From Clostridium felsineum DSM 794 (GTDB taxonomy: Bacteria; Bacillota; Clostridia; Clostridiales; Clostridiaceae), in contig NZ_CP096980.1 in NCBI RefSeq assembly GCF_002006355.2, positions 3,162,001 to 3,226,000 on the forward strand: a stretch of DNA of 64,000 bases, given 5' to 3'. A program made the position numbers and the translations under genes. Positions within the stretch are counted from its first letter, which is position 1, and every line of letters begins with the position of its first letter. Below the pieces are notes generated by a model, which did no database searches, was not told where the DNA came from, and saw nothing but the letters and a program-made list of their open reading frames with translations. Of the stretch, positions 1-7,457 are shown piece after piece.

Positions 1-528
1 AAGTTTCATGAGAAGTATCCTTTAATAAACTTTGAAATTCATGAAGGTAATACCTATGAACTGCTTGAAATACTAAAAAGAGGTATAATTGAATTTGCCA
101 TTGTTAGAACACCCTTTAATGCCTACGGGTTTAACTGTATTTATTTACCTAGTGAACCAATGGCCGCTATAATGCATCCGGATTTCAATTATAGTTCTAA
201 GAGCACTACAAAAATCAATGAACTTTATGATAAACCACTTATTTTTTATAGACGCTTTGAAAAACTTATATATGAAGCTTGTGAAAATTCTGGCTTTCAC
301 CCAAAGGTATTTTGTAAAAATGATGATGCAAGAACCTCATTACTATGGGCAAGCGCAGGATTAGGAATAGCTATTACACCAAAATCCGTTGTTTCTTTAG
401 GAAATTCTAATTTGGTATGCAAAGAAATAGAAGATTTATCACTATCAACACAATTGGCTGTTATATGGCCTAAAAATAGCTACATTTCCTCTACTGCAGA
501 GAATTTTTTTGAAATGTTTAAACTTTAA
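1..528 (+). CDS. LysR-family transcriptional regulator, 3' part (5' end outside window)
   Basis: The frame is open from base 1, so the gene enters from the left edge. What remains, about 175 residues, is the C-terminal effector-binding domain of a LysR-type regulator. The opening residues match the family's first subdomain (FHEKYPLINFEIHEGNT, then a leucine-rich helix), followed by a segment like GIIEFAIVR and, near the end, SLLWASAGLGIAITPKS, the usual hinge and return strand. The DNA-binding helix-turn-helix would lie upstream and cannot be seen. The effector and target genes are unknown. The ATG at 160 is internal and is not the start. A strong hairpin follows the stop. Confidence 0.85.
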   Translation, partial: KFHEKYPLINFEIHEGNTYELLEILKRGIIEFAIVRTPFNAYGFNCIYLPSEPMAAIMHPDFNYSSKSTTKINELYDKPLIFYRRFEKLIYEACENSGFHPKVFCKNDDARTSLLWASAGLGIAITPKSVVSLGNSNLVCKEIEDLSLSTQLAVIWPKNSYISSTAENFFEMFKL

Positions 529-550
529 ATAATCTTTATAAAATTGATTA

Positions 551-593
551 ATATGTGTTATATACATTTTTTATATATAACACATATTTTTTT
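551..593 (+). terminator. Rho-independent terminator after the LysR gene
   Basis: A perfect 14-bp stem (551-564 with 574-587) has a 9-nt loop and is followed by seven T at 587-593. It separates the LysR gene from the LtaS operon. Confidence 0.8.
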
Positions 594-730
594 AATATTT
601 TATATATATCTTGTATGTTGCTATAATTAGAACAATAAATATTGCAAAACCTTGATTAGCATTATTACCGGTAAAAATAGTTTAATACAAGTTAATTTTG
701 CCTATTTAAACCATCATAGGAGGCAAAGTA

Positions 731-2632
731 ATGAATAATAAACTAGTTAATTTAAAAAATAATATTAAAGAATTCTTGCTTAGACACTTATATATTTTGT
801 ATACTATTATAGCTGTTACTATTAAAACTATTAATTATGAAAAGTTAATATCCCCTACTTTTTTTAGTATTAAATTTATACTGCCACCAGTTCTTTCATC
901 AATAATTGTAATATGCAGTATTTCACTTTTATTTAAAAATAAAGGACGAACCCGATTTCTTTATTTTTTTAATTTAATAATTAGTATACTATTAATAGCT
1001 GATTCTGCTTATTATAGATATTTTAAAGATTGTATATCACTTTCTGTTATAAGGAATGGTATTCTTTTAAGTGGTGTATCTTCTAGTTTAAGAGATTTAT
1101 TATATCCTTCAGATTTTATTTATCTTATTGATTGTATAATATTAATACCTTTAATTCGAATTTTTAAAGGTTACTTTAATAAAACCGCAATTTTTAAAAT
1201 ACGCTTTGCAGAATTTCTAATACTTTTGTGTATTGCCTTACCTATAAATATACTTAAAATTTATAGTTTAACTATTGAGCAACCAACTTTAATCTCTACA
1301 ATGGTTAACAAAATGTATATAGCAAAGGTTATTGGTATTGTTAACTTCCAAGTTATTGATGCCTATAATGTTATATCTACAAAAGTAAAGGATTTAAAAA
1401 CCTTACCCCCTGCAAGGCAAAAGGAAATAAAAAATTACTTAAAAAAGAAGGATTCTTATACAACTTCTAATTTTACAGGAGCTGCAAAAGGTAAAAATTT
1501 AATTATGATTCAAGTAGAAGCTCTCCAGCAATTTGTAATTGGTGCAAAAATGAATGGACAAGAAATTACTCCAAACTTAAATAGATGGATGGGAAAAAGC
1601 TTATATTTTAATAATTATTTTTATCAAGTAGCCTCTGGAGTTACTTCTGATGCTGAATTTTTATCAAACAATTCCTTATATCCAGCAGATTCTGGTGCTG
1701 CTTACTATATGTATTGTAATGACACCTATGATTCTTTAGCTAGACAAATGAATAACAATGGTTATTACACAACTGCAATAAACGGATACAAGGAAGGCTT
1801 TTGGAACAGAAATGTAATGTACAAGGCAGAGGATTTTCATGATTATTTTGCTGAGCGTAATTATAATATCAATGAAACTGTTGGACTTGGTTTAAGCGAT
1901 AAATCTTGGCTTAATCAGACATTACCAATGATGAAAAATTTCAAACAACCCTACTTCTCTTTTTTAATTACCTTAAGCAGTCATTATCCTTATGATGATC
2001 AAAAAGGTTATGGTAATTTTGATGTAGGAAAATATAAAGGAACTTTACTTGGAAATTATTTAAATGGAATACATTATACTGATGCTCAACTTGGAATGTT
2101 TTTAGATAACCTTGAAAAACAAGGTATGCTTGATAATTCTATAGTTGTGCTTTATGGAGATCATTTTGCAATACCTAAAAACTCAATAGAGGATCTTTAT
2201 AATTTTGAAAACATCAAAAATCCAACAAATTTAGATTGGTACGAACTTCAAAAGGTCCCTATGTTTATTCATTTTCCTCATGATGAAAATAAAGGAGTAA
2301 ACTCTATGTATAGTAGCCAAATAGATCTTTATCCTACTATAGCAAATTTGTTTGGGCTTGATAAAAAATATATGTTTGGTTCAGATTTATTGAATACTCA
2401 AAATAATGTTGTTACCTTTAGAAATGGTTCATTTACTGACGGAAAGTATTTTTATGTTTCTTTTGAGGATAGTTATTATGACATTGATGATAAGAAAACC
2501 ATAAAACCAACCTCAAAATTAAAAGCTATGAAAGAAGATTCGTTAACCCAATTACAATACTCTGATGATATTTTAAATCATAACCTAATGAAAACTTTTC
2601 TAAAAGATGATAGTAAGGATAAAAAGAGGTAG
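731..2632 (+). CDS. LtaS-family lipoteichoic acid synthase-like membrane sulfatase-fold protein
   Basis: This 633-residue protein has about five N-terminal membrane segments within the first 215 residues and an extracytoplasmic sulfatase-fold domain from about 255 to 600. Family members transfer glycerol phosphate from phosphatidylglycerol onto a glycolipid or polymer. The expected metal and catalytic residues are visible: Glu263 (IQVEALQ), nucleophile Thr305 (SGVTSDAEF) and Asp477-His478 (YGDHF). AGGAGG at 719-724 precedes the ATG. The stop lies 4 bp before the YibE/F gene, so the two are surely cotranscribed. A second copy with the same architecture lies at 46170-48086. The exact polymer is not determined by sequence. 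Confidence 0.92.
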   Translation: MNNKLVNLKNNIKEFLLRHLYILYTIIAVTIKTINYEKLISPTFFSIKFILPPVLSSIIVICSISLLFKNKGRTRFLYFFNLIISILLIADSAYYRYFKDCISLSVIRNGILLSGVSSSLRDLLYPSDFIYLIDCIILIPLIRIFKGYFNKTAIFKIRFAEFLILLCIALPINILKIYSLTIEQPTLISTMVNKMYIAKVIGIVNFQVIDAYNVISTKVKDLKTLPPARQKEIKNYLKKKDSYTTSNFTGAAKGKNLIMIQVEALQQFVIGAKMNGQEITPNLNRWMGKSLYFNNYFYQVASGVTSDAEFLSNNSLYPADSGAAYYMYCNDTYDSLARQMNNNGYYTTAINGYKEGFWNRNVMYKAEDFHDYFAERNYNINETVGLGLSDKSWLNQTLPMMKNFKQPYFSFLITLSSHYPYDDQKGYGNFDVGKYKGTLLGNYLNGIHYTDAQLGMFLDNLEKQGMLDNSIVVLYGDHFAIPKNSIEDLYNFENIKNPTNLDWYELQKVPMFIHFPHDENKGVNSMYSSQIDLYPTIANLFGLDKKYMFGSDLLNTQNNVVTFRNGSFTDGKYFYVSFEDSYYDIDDKKTIKPTSKLKAMKEDSLTQLQYSDDILNHNLMKTFLKDDSKDKKR

Positions 2633-2636
2633 TCAT

Positions 2637-3743
2637 ATGAAAATTAAAAAGAATACAGTTATTATACTTTTTTTCTTATCTTTACTAATAGCATATGTTA
2701 CTTATGATTTTGCAGCTAATAAACCAATCTCAGGGAAGGTAATTGGGACAACTATAGGCAATTCAAAAAAAGGTGTAAGCAAACTTAATCAGCATCAATT
2801 AAATGTAAAGATCACTTCTGGTGATCATAAAGGTGAAGTAGTAACGGTTGATAACATAGTAAATGATAAAACCTTTGATGAATACATGGTTGAGAAGAAT
2901 TCAAACGTTCTTCTTAATATCGAAGAAAACGAAAATGGTACTATAAAGCGAGTTTATATATACGAAATTGTACGATATAAAGCTTTATATATTTTAATAT
3001 TTTCCTTTATCTTTTTATTGGGGGTTTTAGCTGGTGAAAAGGGGTTAAAATCTATTTTAGCTCTTTTAGTAACTGGTTTTGTTATTTTAAAGGTATTAAT
3101 ACCTCTTATAGTTAAAGGTTATAATCCTATAATTGTATCTATTATATTATGTATAGCTATAAGCACTATAAGTTTAATTGTAATAAGTGGAAAAAACAAA
3201 AAAACTTTATCAGCAATAATCGGCACCTGTAGTGGTTTATTAATTGCAGCTATAATCGCACTGGTATTGAGTTCTAAACTAAAATTAACTGGTTTCACAG
3301 ACGAACAACTTCAAATGCTAGTATATATCTCTCAAGATAAAAACTTTAATTTCAGAGGTTTATTATTCAGTGGAATACTAATGGGAGCTTTAGGTGCTGT
3401 AATGGATATTAGCATGTCCATAGCTTCTTCTGTAAGCGAAATAAAAGAAAAAAAACCTGACATCAGTACTTCAGCTTTAATAAAATCCGCTATGAAAATA
3501 GGACAAGATATTATGGGTACTATGGCAAATACCCTAATATTAGCTTATGTAGGCGGTAATTTATACAATTTAATTTTAGTTTTTTCATATAACCTTCCAC
3601 TGTATAGAATTTTAGATCAAGATATTATTGCTACAGAAATCTTAAATTCTTTAGCTGGAAGTTTAGGCTTACTCTTTACTGTACCTATAACTGCTGTAAC
3701 TGCTGCTCTATTACTAAATATGAATAAGGAAAATGAACTTTAA
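2637..3743 (+). CDS. YibE/F-family membrane protein
   Basis: The protein has 368 residues. One N-terminal membrane segment is followed by a soluble region of about 80 residues (including KITSGDHKGEVVTVDN) and then about seven membrane segments, the YibE/F layout. I chose the ATG at 2637, which follows AAAGAGGTAG; the open frame runs further upstream into the LtaS gene but has no ribosome binding site there. The family's molecular role is poorly known, though transport or envelope roles are proposed. The tight link to an LtaS homologue suggests an envelope function. It is paralogous to 52898-54106 (shared KGDY/GDHKG block and MGALGAVMDI motif). Confidence 0.85.
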   Translation: MKIKKNTVIILFFLSLLIAYVTYDFAANKPISGKVIGTTIGNSKKGVSKLNQHQLNVKITSGDHKGEVVTVDNIVNDKTFDEYMVEKNSNVLLNIEENENGTIKRVYIYEIVRYKALYILIFSFIFLLGVLAGEKGLKSILALLVTGFVILKVLIPLIVKGYNPIIVSIILCIAISTISLIVISGKNKKTLSAIIGTCSGLLIAAIIALVLSSKLKLTGFTDEQLQMLVYISQDKNFNFRGLLFSGILMGALGAVMDISMSIASSVSEIKEKKPDISTSALIKSAMKIGQDIMGTMANTLILAYVGGNLYNLILVFSYNLPLYRILDQDIIATEILNSLAGSLGLLFTVPITAVTAALLLNMNKENEL

Positions 3744-3746
3744 TCA

Positions 3747-3775
3747 TTTTCTTTATTTAACTAAAGAAAACTTTT
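3747..3775 (+). terminator. Weak hairpin with T tract between YibE/F and PAP2 genes
   Basis: A 9-bp AT-only stem (3747-3755 with 3762-3770) is followed by CTTTTT. It could attenuate read-through into the PAP2 gene, which has its own GGAGG site just downstream. Stability is low. Confidence 0.35.
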
Positions 3776-3791
3776 TAACGGAGGCTACTAA

Positions 3792-4316
3792 ATGACAAAA
3801 TTAAATTTAAGTTTATTTCATTACATAAACAATTTATCTACGAAAAACCACATTATTGATACATTTATGATTTTCATGTCAAAATACGTTATATACCTTT
3901 TCATAGGAATACTTTTTACAAGCTTTATTTTAGGTATAGTCTTAAAAAATACTTACATAAAAAAAATCACTATTTGCTCTGCACTTATAATTATACTTGA
4001 TATGATTTTAGTATTTATATTAGGTAAATTTTACTTTGTTAACAGACCTTTTGTATTAAATAAAGTACACTTACTTTATTTTCATAAAACCACTTCTTCT
4101 TTTCCCAGCGATCATGCTATAATTACTTTAGCTATAGCTCTTAGTATTCTAAAGCTTAACAAGCCTCTTGGAAAAATAATGATTCTTTTTTCAATTATTG
4201 TTGGATTTTCGAGGGTGTATGTTGGACATCACTATCCTTTAGATGTAATTTGTGGCTTTATTTTAGCTATACTTTCCACTTGCCTATTAAATTATATACC
4301 TAGAAAAAAACATTAA
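3792..4316 (+). CDS. PAP2-family phosphatase, BcrC-like undecaprenyl diphosphatase
   Basis: This is a 174-residue integral membrane protein with about five helices. The PAP2 signature is present: a first basic motif near GKFYFVNRPF (one residue shorter than the usual K-x6-RP spacing), a second motif FPSDHA, and a third motif SRVYVGHHYPLD. The Asp in FPSDH, rather than FPSGH, is typical of BcrC-type undecaprenyl pyrophosphate phosphatases, which recycle the lipid carrier for peptidoglycan and teichoic acid synthesis. GGAGG at 3780-3784 precedes the ATG. Its position after LtaS and YibE/F fits envelope biogenesis. Substrate assignment is inference from the motif variant. Confidence 0.82.
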   Translation: MTKLNLSLFHYINNLSTKNHIIDTFMIFMSKYVIYLFIGILFTSFILGIVLKNTYIKKITICSALIIILDMILVFILGKFYFVNRPFVLNKVHLLYFHKTTSSFPSDHAIITLAIALSILKLNKPLGKIMILFSIIVGFSRVYVGHHYPLDVICGFILAILSTCLLNYIPRKKH

Positions 4317-4318
4317 AT

Positions 4319-4356
4319 AAAAGACATAAATCTTTACATAAAGATTTATGTCTTTT
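4319..4356. terminator. Bidirectional terminator between convergent genes
   Basis: An 18-bp perfect stem (4319-4336 with 4339-4356) has A-runs on the left and T-runs on the right, so it can serve both the PAP2 gene and the deacetylase gene. Confidence 0.85.
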
Positions 4357-4359
4357 ATT

Positions 4360-5202
4360 TTATACTAATTTTCCGAAAGAAAAGCCTTGTGATTTTAAAT
4401 ACTGTATTATTTCTGGAAGAGCTTGTACTGTTGTTGTCTTTGCTCCTGCATCATGCATTAATATTACAACTACCTTTTTACCCGCCACAGTCTTCTTCAC
4501 GTTATCTATTAATTGGTTAACCGGAACATTGGGATGTTCGGCATCTCCATTAAGAGCATTCCAATCTAAGTATCTATATCCTGAATTAGTAACTGCTACC
4601 CTAAAAGGTTGAAGTCTGTTACCATATGATCCTCCTGGAAATCTAACAAATTTAGGTATATACTTATCCCCAAGTATAGATTTAAGAACTACATCACATC
4701 TATTTATGTCTTGTATAAATTGTTCCGGTGCTTCTCTATAATTTATTACATGACTATATGTATGATTAGCAACTGATTCTCCATTTGCTACTTCTAGTTT
4801 AACTAAATTAGGATATGCCTGTGCATTTTTTCCTATTAAAAAAAACGTAGCTTGTATATTATTTTGCTTTAGTATGTCCAAAATTTTAGTTGTATTAACC
4901 GATGGGCCATCATCAAATGTCAAATATGCTATTTTTTTATTACTATCCTTCTCCATATTCCAGGGATAAACTGGACCTTGACCTAAATTATCTATGTTAC
5001 AGTCATTAGGATTAGGTTTTTCCTTACTGACAACTTTTTTTATTTTCTTCTTTTTAATACTTCTATCAACTTTAGTAGCCGTTACAATATTCTTCTTACT
5101 ATATTTTCTTTGGATAATACAAAACCCCAAAATAACTACAAGTGCTAATACACAAACAAGCACTGCTCTTTTTTTTATTAGTTTACTTTTGTTTTTAACC
5201 AA
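4360..5202 (-). CDS. Membrane-anchored polysaccharide deacetylase (NodB domain)
   Basis: This is a carbohydrate esterase family 4 enzyme that removes acetyl groups from a surface polysaccharide or peptidoglycan outside the cell. An N-terminal basic stretch and one membrane anchor are followed by a lysine-rich linker and a NodB domain over roughly the last 190 residues. Motifs are LTFDDGPS (catalytic and metal Asp), NHTYSH (two metal His), RFPGGSYGN, LDWNALNGD and VVVILMHDAG. The frame also opens at a GTG at 5211, but AGAGGGTGA covers that codon and is well placed for the TTG at 5202. All catalytic residues are present, so it should be active. The exact substrate is unknown. Confidence 0.88.
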   Translation of the reverse strand: MVKNKSKLIKKRAVLVCVLALVVILGFCIIQRKYSKKNIVTATKVDRSIKKKKIKKVVSKEKPNPNDCNIDNLGQGPVYPWNMEKDSNKKIAYLTFDDGPSVNTTKILDILKQNNIQATFFLIGKNAQAYPNLVKLEVANGESVANHTYSHVINYREAPEQFIQDINRCDVVLKSILGDKYIPKFVRFPGGSYGNRLQPFRVAVTNSGYRYLDWNALNGDAEHPNVPVNQLIDNVKKTVAGKKVVVILMHDAGAKTTTVQALPEIIQYLKSQGFSFGKLV

Positions 5203-5320
5203 TATTTTCACCCTCTACAATCGTTATCTGTTTCATTATAGCAAACTAAGGATATTATTAAAAATACATAATAAATATGGAATTCATATATTCTGAGTAT
5301 AGTTTATTACACTATACTTT

Positions 5321-6031
5321 TTACAGCTTTAACTGAATTATATCTAATAACTCTGTATACTCTTCACTTTCTTGTTCATTTAACGTACATGCTTTTACAA
5401 ATTCAATTAAAAGAGTTTTATATTCTTTTTTATTATAATTAATATTAGAATTAACTTTTCTTGAATTTTCACCAATATATTCTATATAGCTTTTAAATAA
5501 ATTAATTGCCTTCTTTATTATTATTCCGTTACTACATTTATTTATTTTAGCCCAATATAATATAAGCATAGCTCTTATAAATTCATTTTCTTCATTTATT
5601 TTTTCAATAAGTTTAAACTCCTTGTTTTCTAAGCATAGTCTATATAAAAATAACACTTTCAAATCTTCCGAATAAGTACCCCAAAAATCTAAAACTTCTT
5701 TTTCATCTATATTCAGCAGCACTTCACTTTTATCATTTAATTCAATCTCAGAAAATATACTGCTATAGAAAAAATCATAAAAAATCTCTCTGTCGTCTTC
5801 ATCCTTTAAAAGTTTAATCCTAATAGCCTGCTCCCTATCATTTTTAAAGTTTACTCCCCTTTGAAAAGTAACGGCTCTTCCTGTTATAAGTTCTTTAAGT
5901 TTACACTGTACATGCCCTTTGTTAAAGTATAAATCATTATTTTTATCATCTCTTATAAATCCAAAATCATTCATTTTTTTATTTCTTAAATTATATCCAC
6001 CAAACCATCTTATTAATCCTATTTCCCTCAT
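5321..6031 (-). CDS. Protein with N-terminal cold-shock-like domain and uncharacterised C-terminus
   Basis: The first 70 or so residues resemble an OB-fold cold-shock domain: GLIRWFGGYN, then NDFGFI, DLYF and VTFQRG follow the RNP1/RNP2-like spacing of CspA proteins, with an inserted loop. The remaining 160 or so residues are charged and mostly helical and I recognise no family. I chose the ATG at 6031 because AGGAG precedes it by 6 bp; an upstream TTG at 6052 has no site. It is the third gene behind valS and folC (41 bp gap to folC), so it probably follows their transcription. A nucleic-acid-binding role is inference. Confidence 0.65.
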   Translation of the reverse strand: MREIGLIRWFGGYNLRNKKMNDFGFIRDDKNNDLYFNKGHVQCKLKELITGRAVTFQRGVNFKNDREQAIRIKLLKDEDDREIFYDFFYSSIFSEIELNDKSEVLLNIDEKEVLDFWGTYSEDLKVLFLYRLCLENKEFKLIEKINEENEFIRAMLILYWAKINKCSNGIIIKKAINLFKSYIEYIGENSRKVNSNINYNKKEYKTLLIEFVKACTLNEQESEEYTELLDIIQLKL

Positions 6032-6072
6032 ACTAATTCTCCTATTCTTCAAAGCTTTTGTACTATAATAAT

Positions 6073-7374
6073 TTAGTGTTTCTTCTTTATAATCTTAATC
6101 ATATCTCCTATCATATAAAGCGAACCACATACAAGGATCATATCTCCTTCTTTATAGCAAGAAACAGCTTTTTCATAAGCCCTATTATAATCTCTTTCCG
6201 CTTCACATTGATTATTGTACCTTTTTACCATATTGCATAACTCTTCTTCATCCTCTGCTCTATCACTATGTGGTGATACTGTTATAACTTTACTTGCATC
6301 TCTAACTATTAATTCTACCATTTTTTTCACTTCTTTATCAGCCAATATTCCTAAAATAAGAATTAATTTATTATATTTAAAATGAATTTGTATACTTTCT
6401 TTAAGCTTTAAAATTCCATCTGCATTGTGTGCCCCATCCAACACAACTAGTGGATTATTCTCTATGACATCAAGCCTACCTCTCCATCTTACTTTATAGA
6501 GCCCATTTATGATATTATTTTTACTTATGTGAACACCCTGATTTTTTAATGCTTCAATAGCCATAACCGCAGTTTTTGCATTATTAATCTGATGCTTTCC
6601 AAGAAGGGCTAGCTTTATATCATACTGATCTTGTAGAATTTCCATATGTATATGTTGAAAATATCTATCTTTTTCAACCAAGTTATCTATAAATTCCGCT
6701 TTGCCTTCTCCCACATTAATTATATTTGCCTTTCTTTCTTCAGCTATACTCTTTATAACCACTTCTGCTTCTTTTTTTTGAGGATATAAAACAAGTGGAA
6801 CCTTATCTTTAATGATTCCTGCCTTTTCATAAGCTATCTTTCCTAATGTGTCTCCAAGTATTTTCATATGGTCATAACTAACTGAAGTTATAACGGTTAA
6901 AATAGGCATAATTACATTGGTTGCATCAAATCTTCCTCCAAGTCCAACTTCAATTACTGCATAATCAACCTTCTTTACTGAAAAATACAAAAATGCTGCT
7001 GCGGTTATTATTTCAAATTCAGTAGGATCCTCTATACCTTCATCTTTTAGCTTTTTTACAGCTAAACTTACCTTTTCTATTATGCTGCATAAGTCCTCTT
7101 TTGGTATATTGCAATTATTTACTTGAATTCTCTCTTCAAACTCCTCTATATAAGGGGAGGTATACATTCCAACTTTATATCCTGCCTCAATTAAAATTTG
7201 ACTTATCATTGCTGTTGTAGAACCTTTTCCATTAGTACCTGCAATGTGAATACATTTTATTTTTTCATGAGGATTTCCCAAAATTTCAAGAAGCCTTGCT
7301 ACTCTATTAAGTCCAAGATTTATACCAAACTTCAAAGAACCGTGTATATAACTAATAGCTTCTTCATAATTCAA
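6073..7374 (-). CDS. folC: Bifunctional folylpolyglutamate synthase / dihydrofolate synthase
   Basis: FolC adds glutamate to dihydropteroate and to folates in an ATP-dependent reaction in the cytosol. The protein has 433 residues, the usual length. It shows the Mur-ligase-like P-loop GTNGKGST at about residues 46-53, EVGLGGRFDATN, SYDHMKILGDTL and the C-terminal RWRGRLDVI and LDGAHN motifs. The start is TTG at 7374, preceded by TAGGGGGCG. It follows valS by 83 bp in the same direction, an arrangement common in Clostridium, so the T-box upstream of valS probably also influences it. Confidence 0.95.
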   Translation of the reverse strand: MNYEEAISYIHGSLKFGINLGLNRVARLLEILGNPHEKIKCIHIAGTNGKGSTTAMISQILIEAGYKVGMYTSPYIEEFEERIQVNNCNIPKEDLCSIIEKVSLAVKKLKDEGIEDPTEFEIITAAAFLYFSVKKVDYAVIEVGLGGRFDATNVIMPILTVITSVSYDHMKILGDTLGKIAYEKAGIIKDKVPLVLYPQKKEAEVVIKSIAEERKANIINVGEGKAEFIDNLVEKDRYFQHIHMEILQDQYDIKLALLGKHQINNAKTAVMAIEALKNQGVHISKNNIINGLYKVRWRGRLDVIENNPLVVLDGAHNADGILKLKESIQIHFKYNKLILILGILADKEVKKMVELIVRDASKVITVSPHSDRAEDEEELCNMVKRYNNQCEAERDYNRAYEKAVSCYKEGDMILVCGSLYMIGDMIKIIKKKH

Positions 7375-7457
7375 AAAAAACGCCCCCTAAATTATATTTT
7401 TCTAAAATTGCAAGTGATAGTTTTTCTCCTACCACCTGCATTTTAATAATTAAATCT

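Noticed and set aside
665..674. Palindrome TTACCGGTAA upstream of the first LtaS gene
   Set aside because: Ten bases alone are too short to call an operator, and the same motif occurs by chance inside the 1431-residue coding region near 13547.
5296..5322. Hairpin AGTATAGT/ACTATACT followed by T5 on the plus strand
   Set aside because: The T tract is on the wrong strand to terminate the reverse cold-shock-like gene, and no forward gene ends there.
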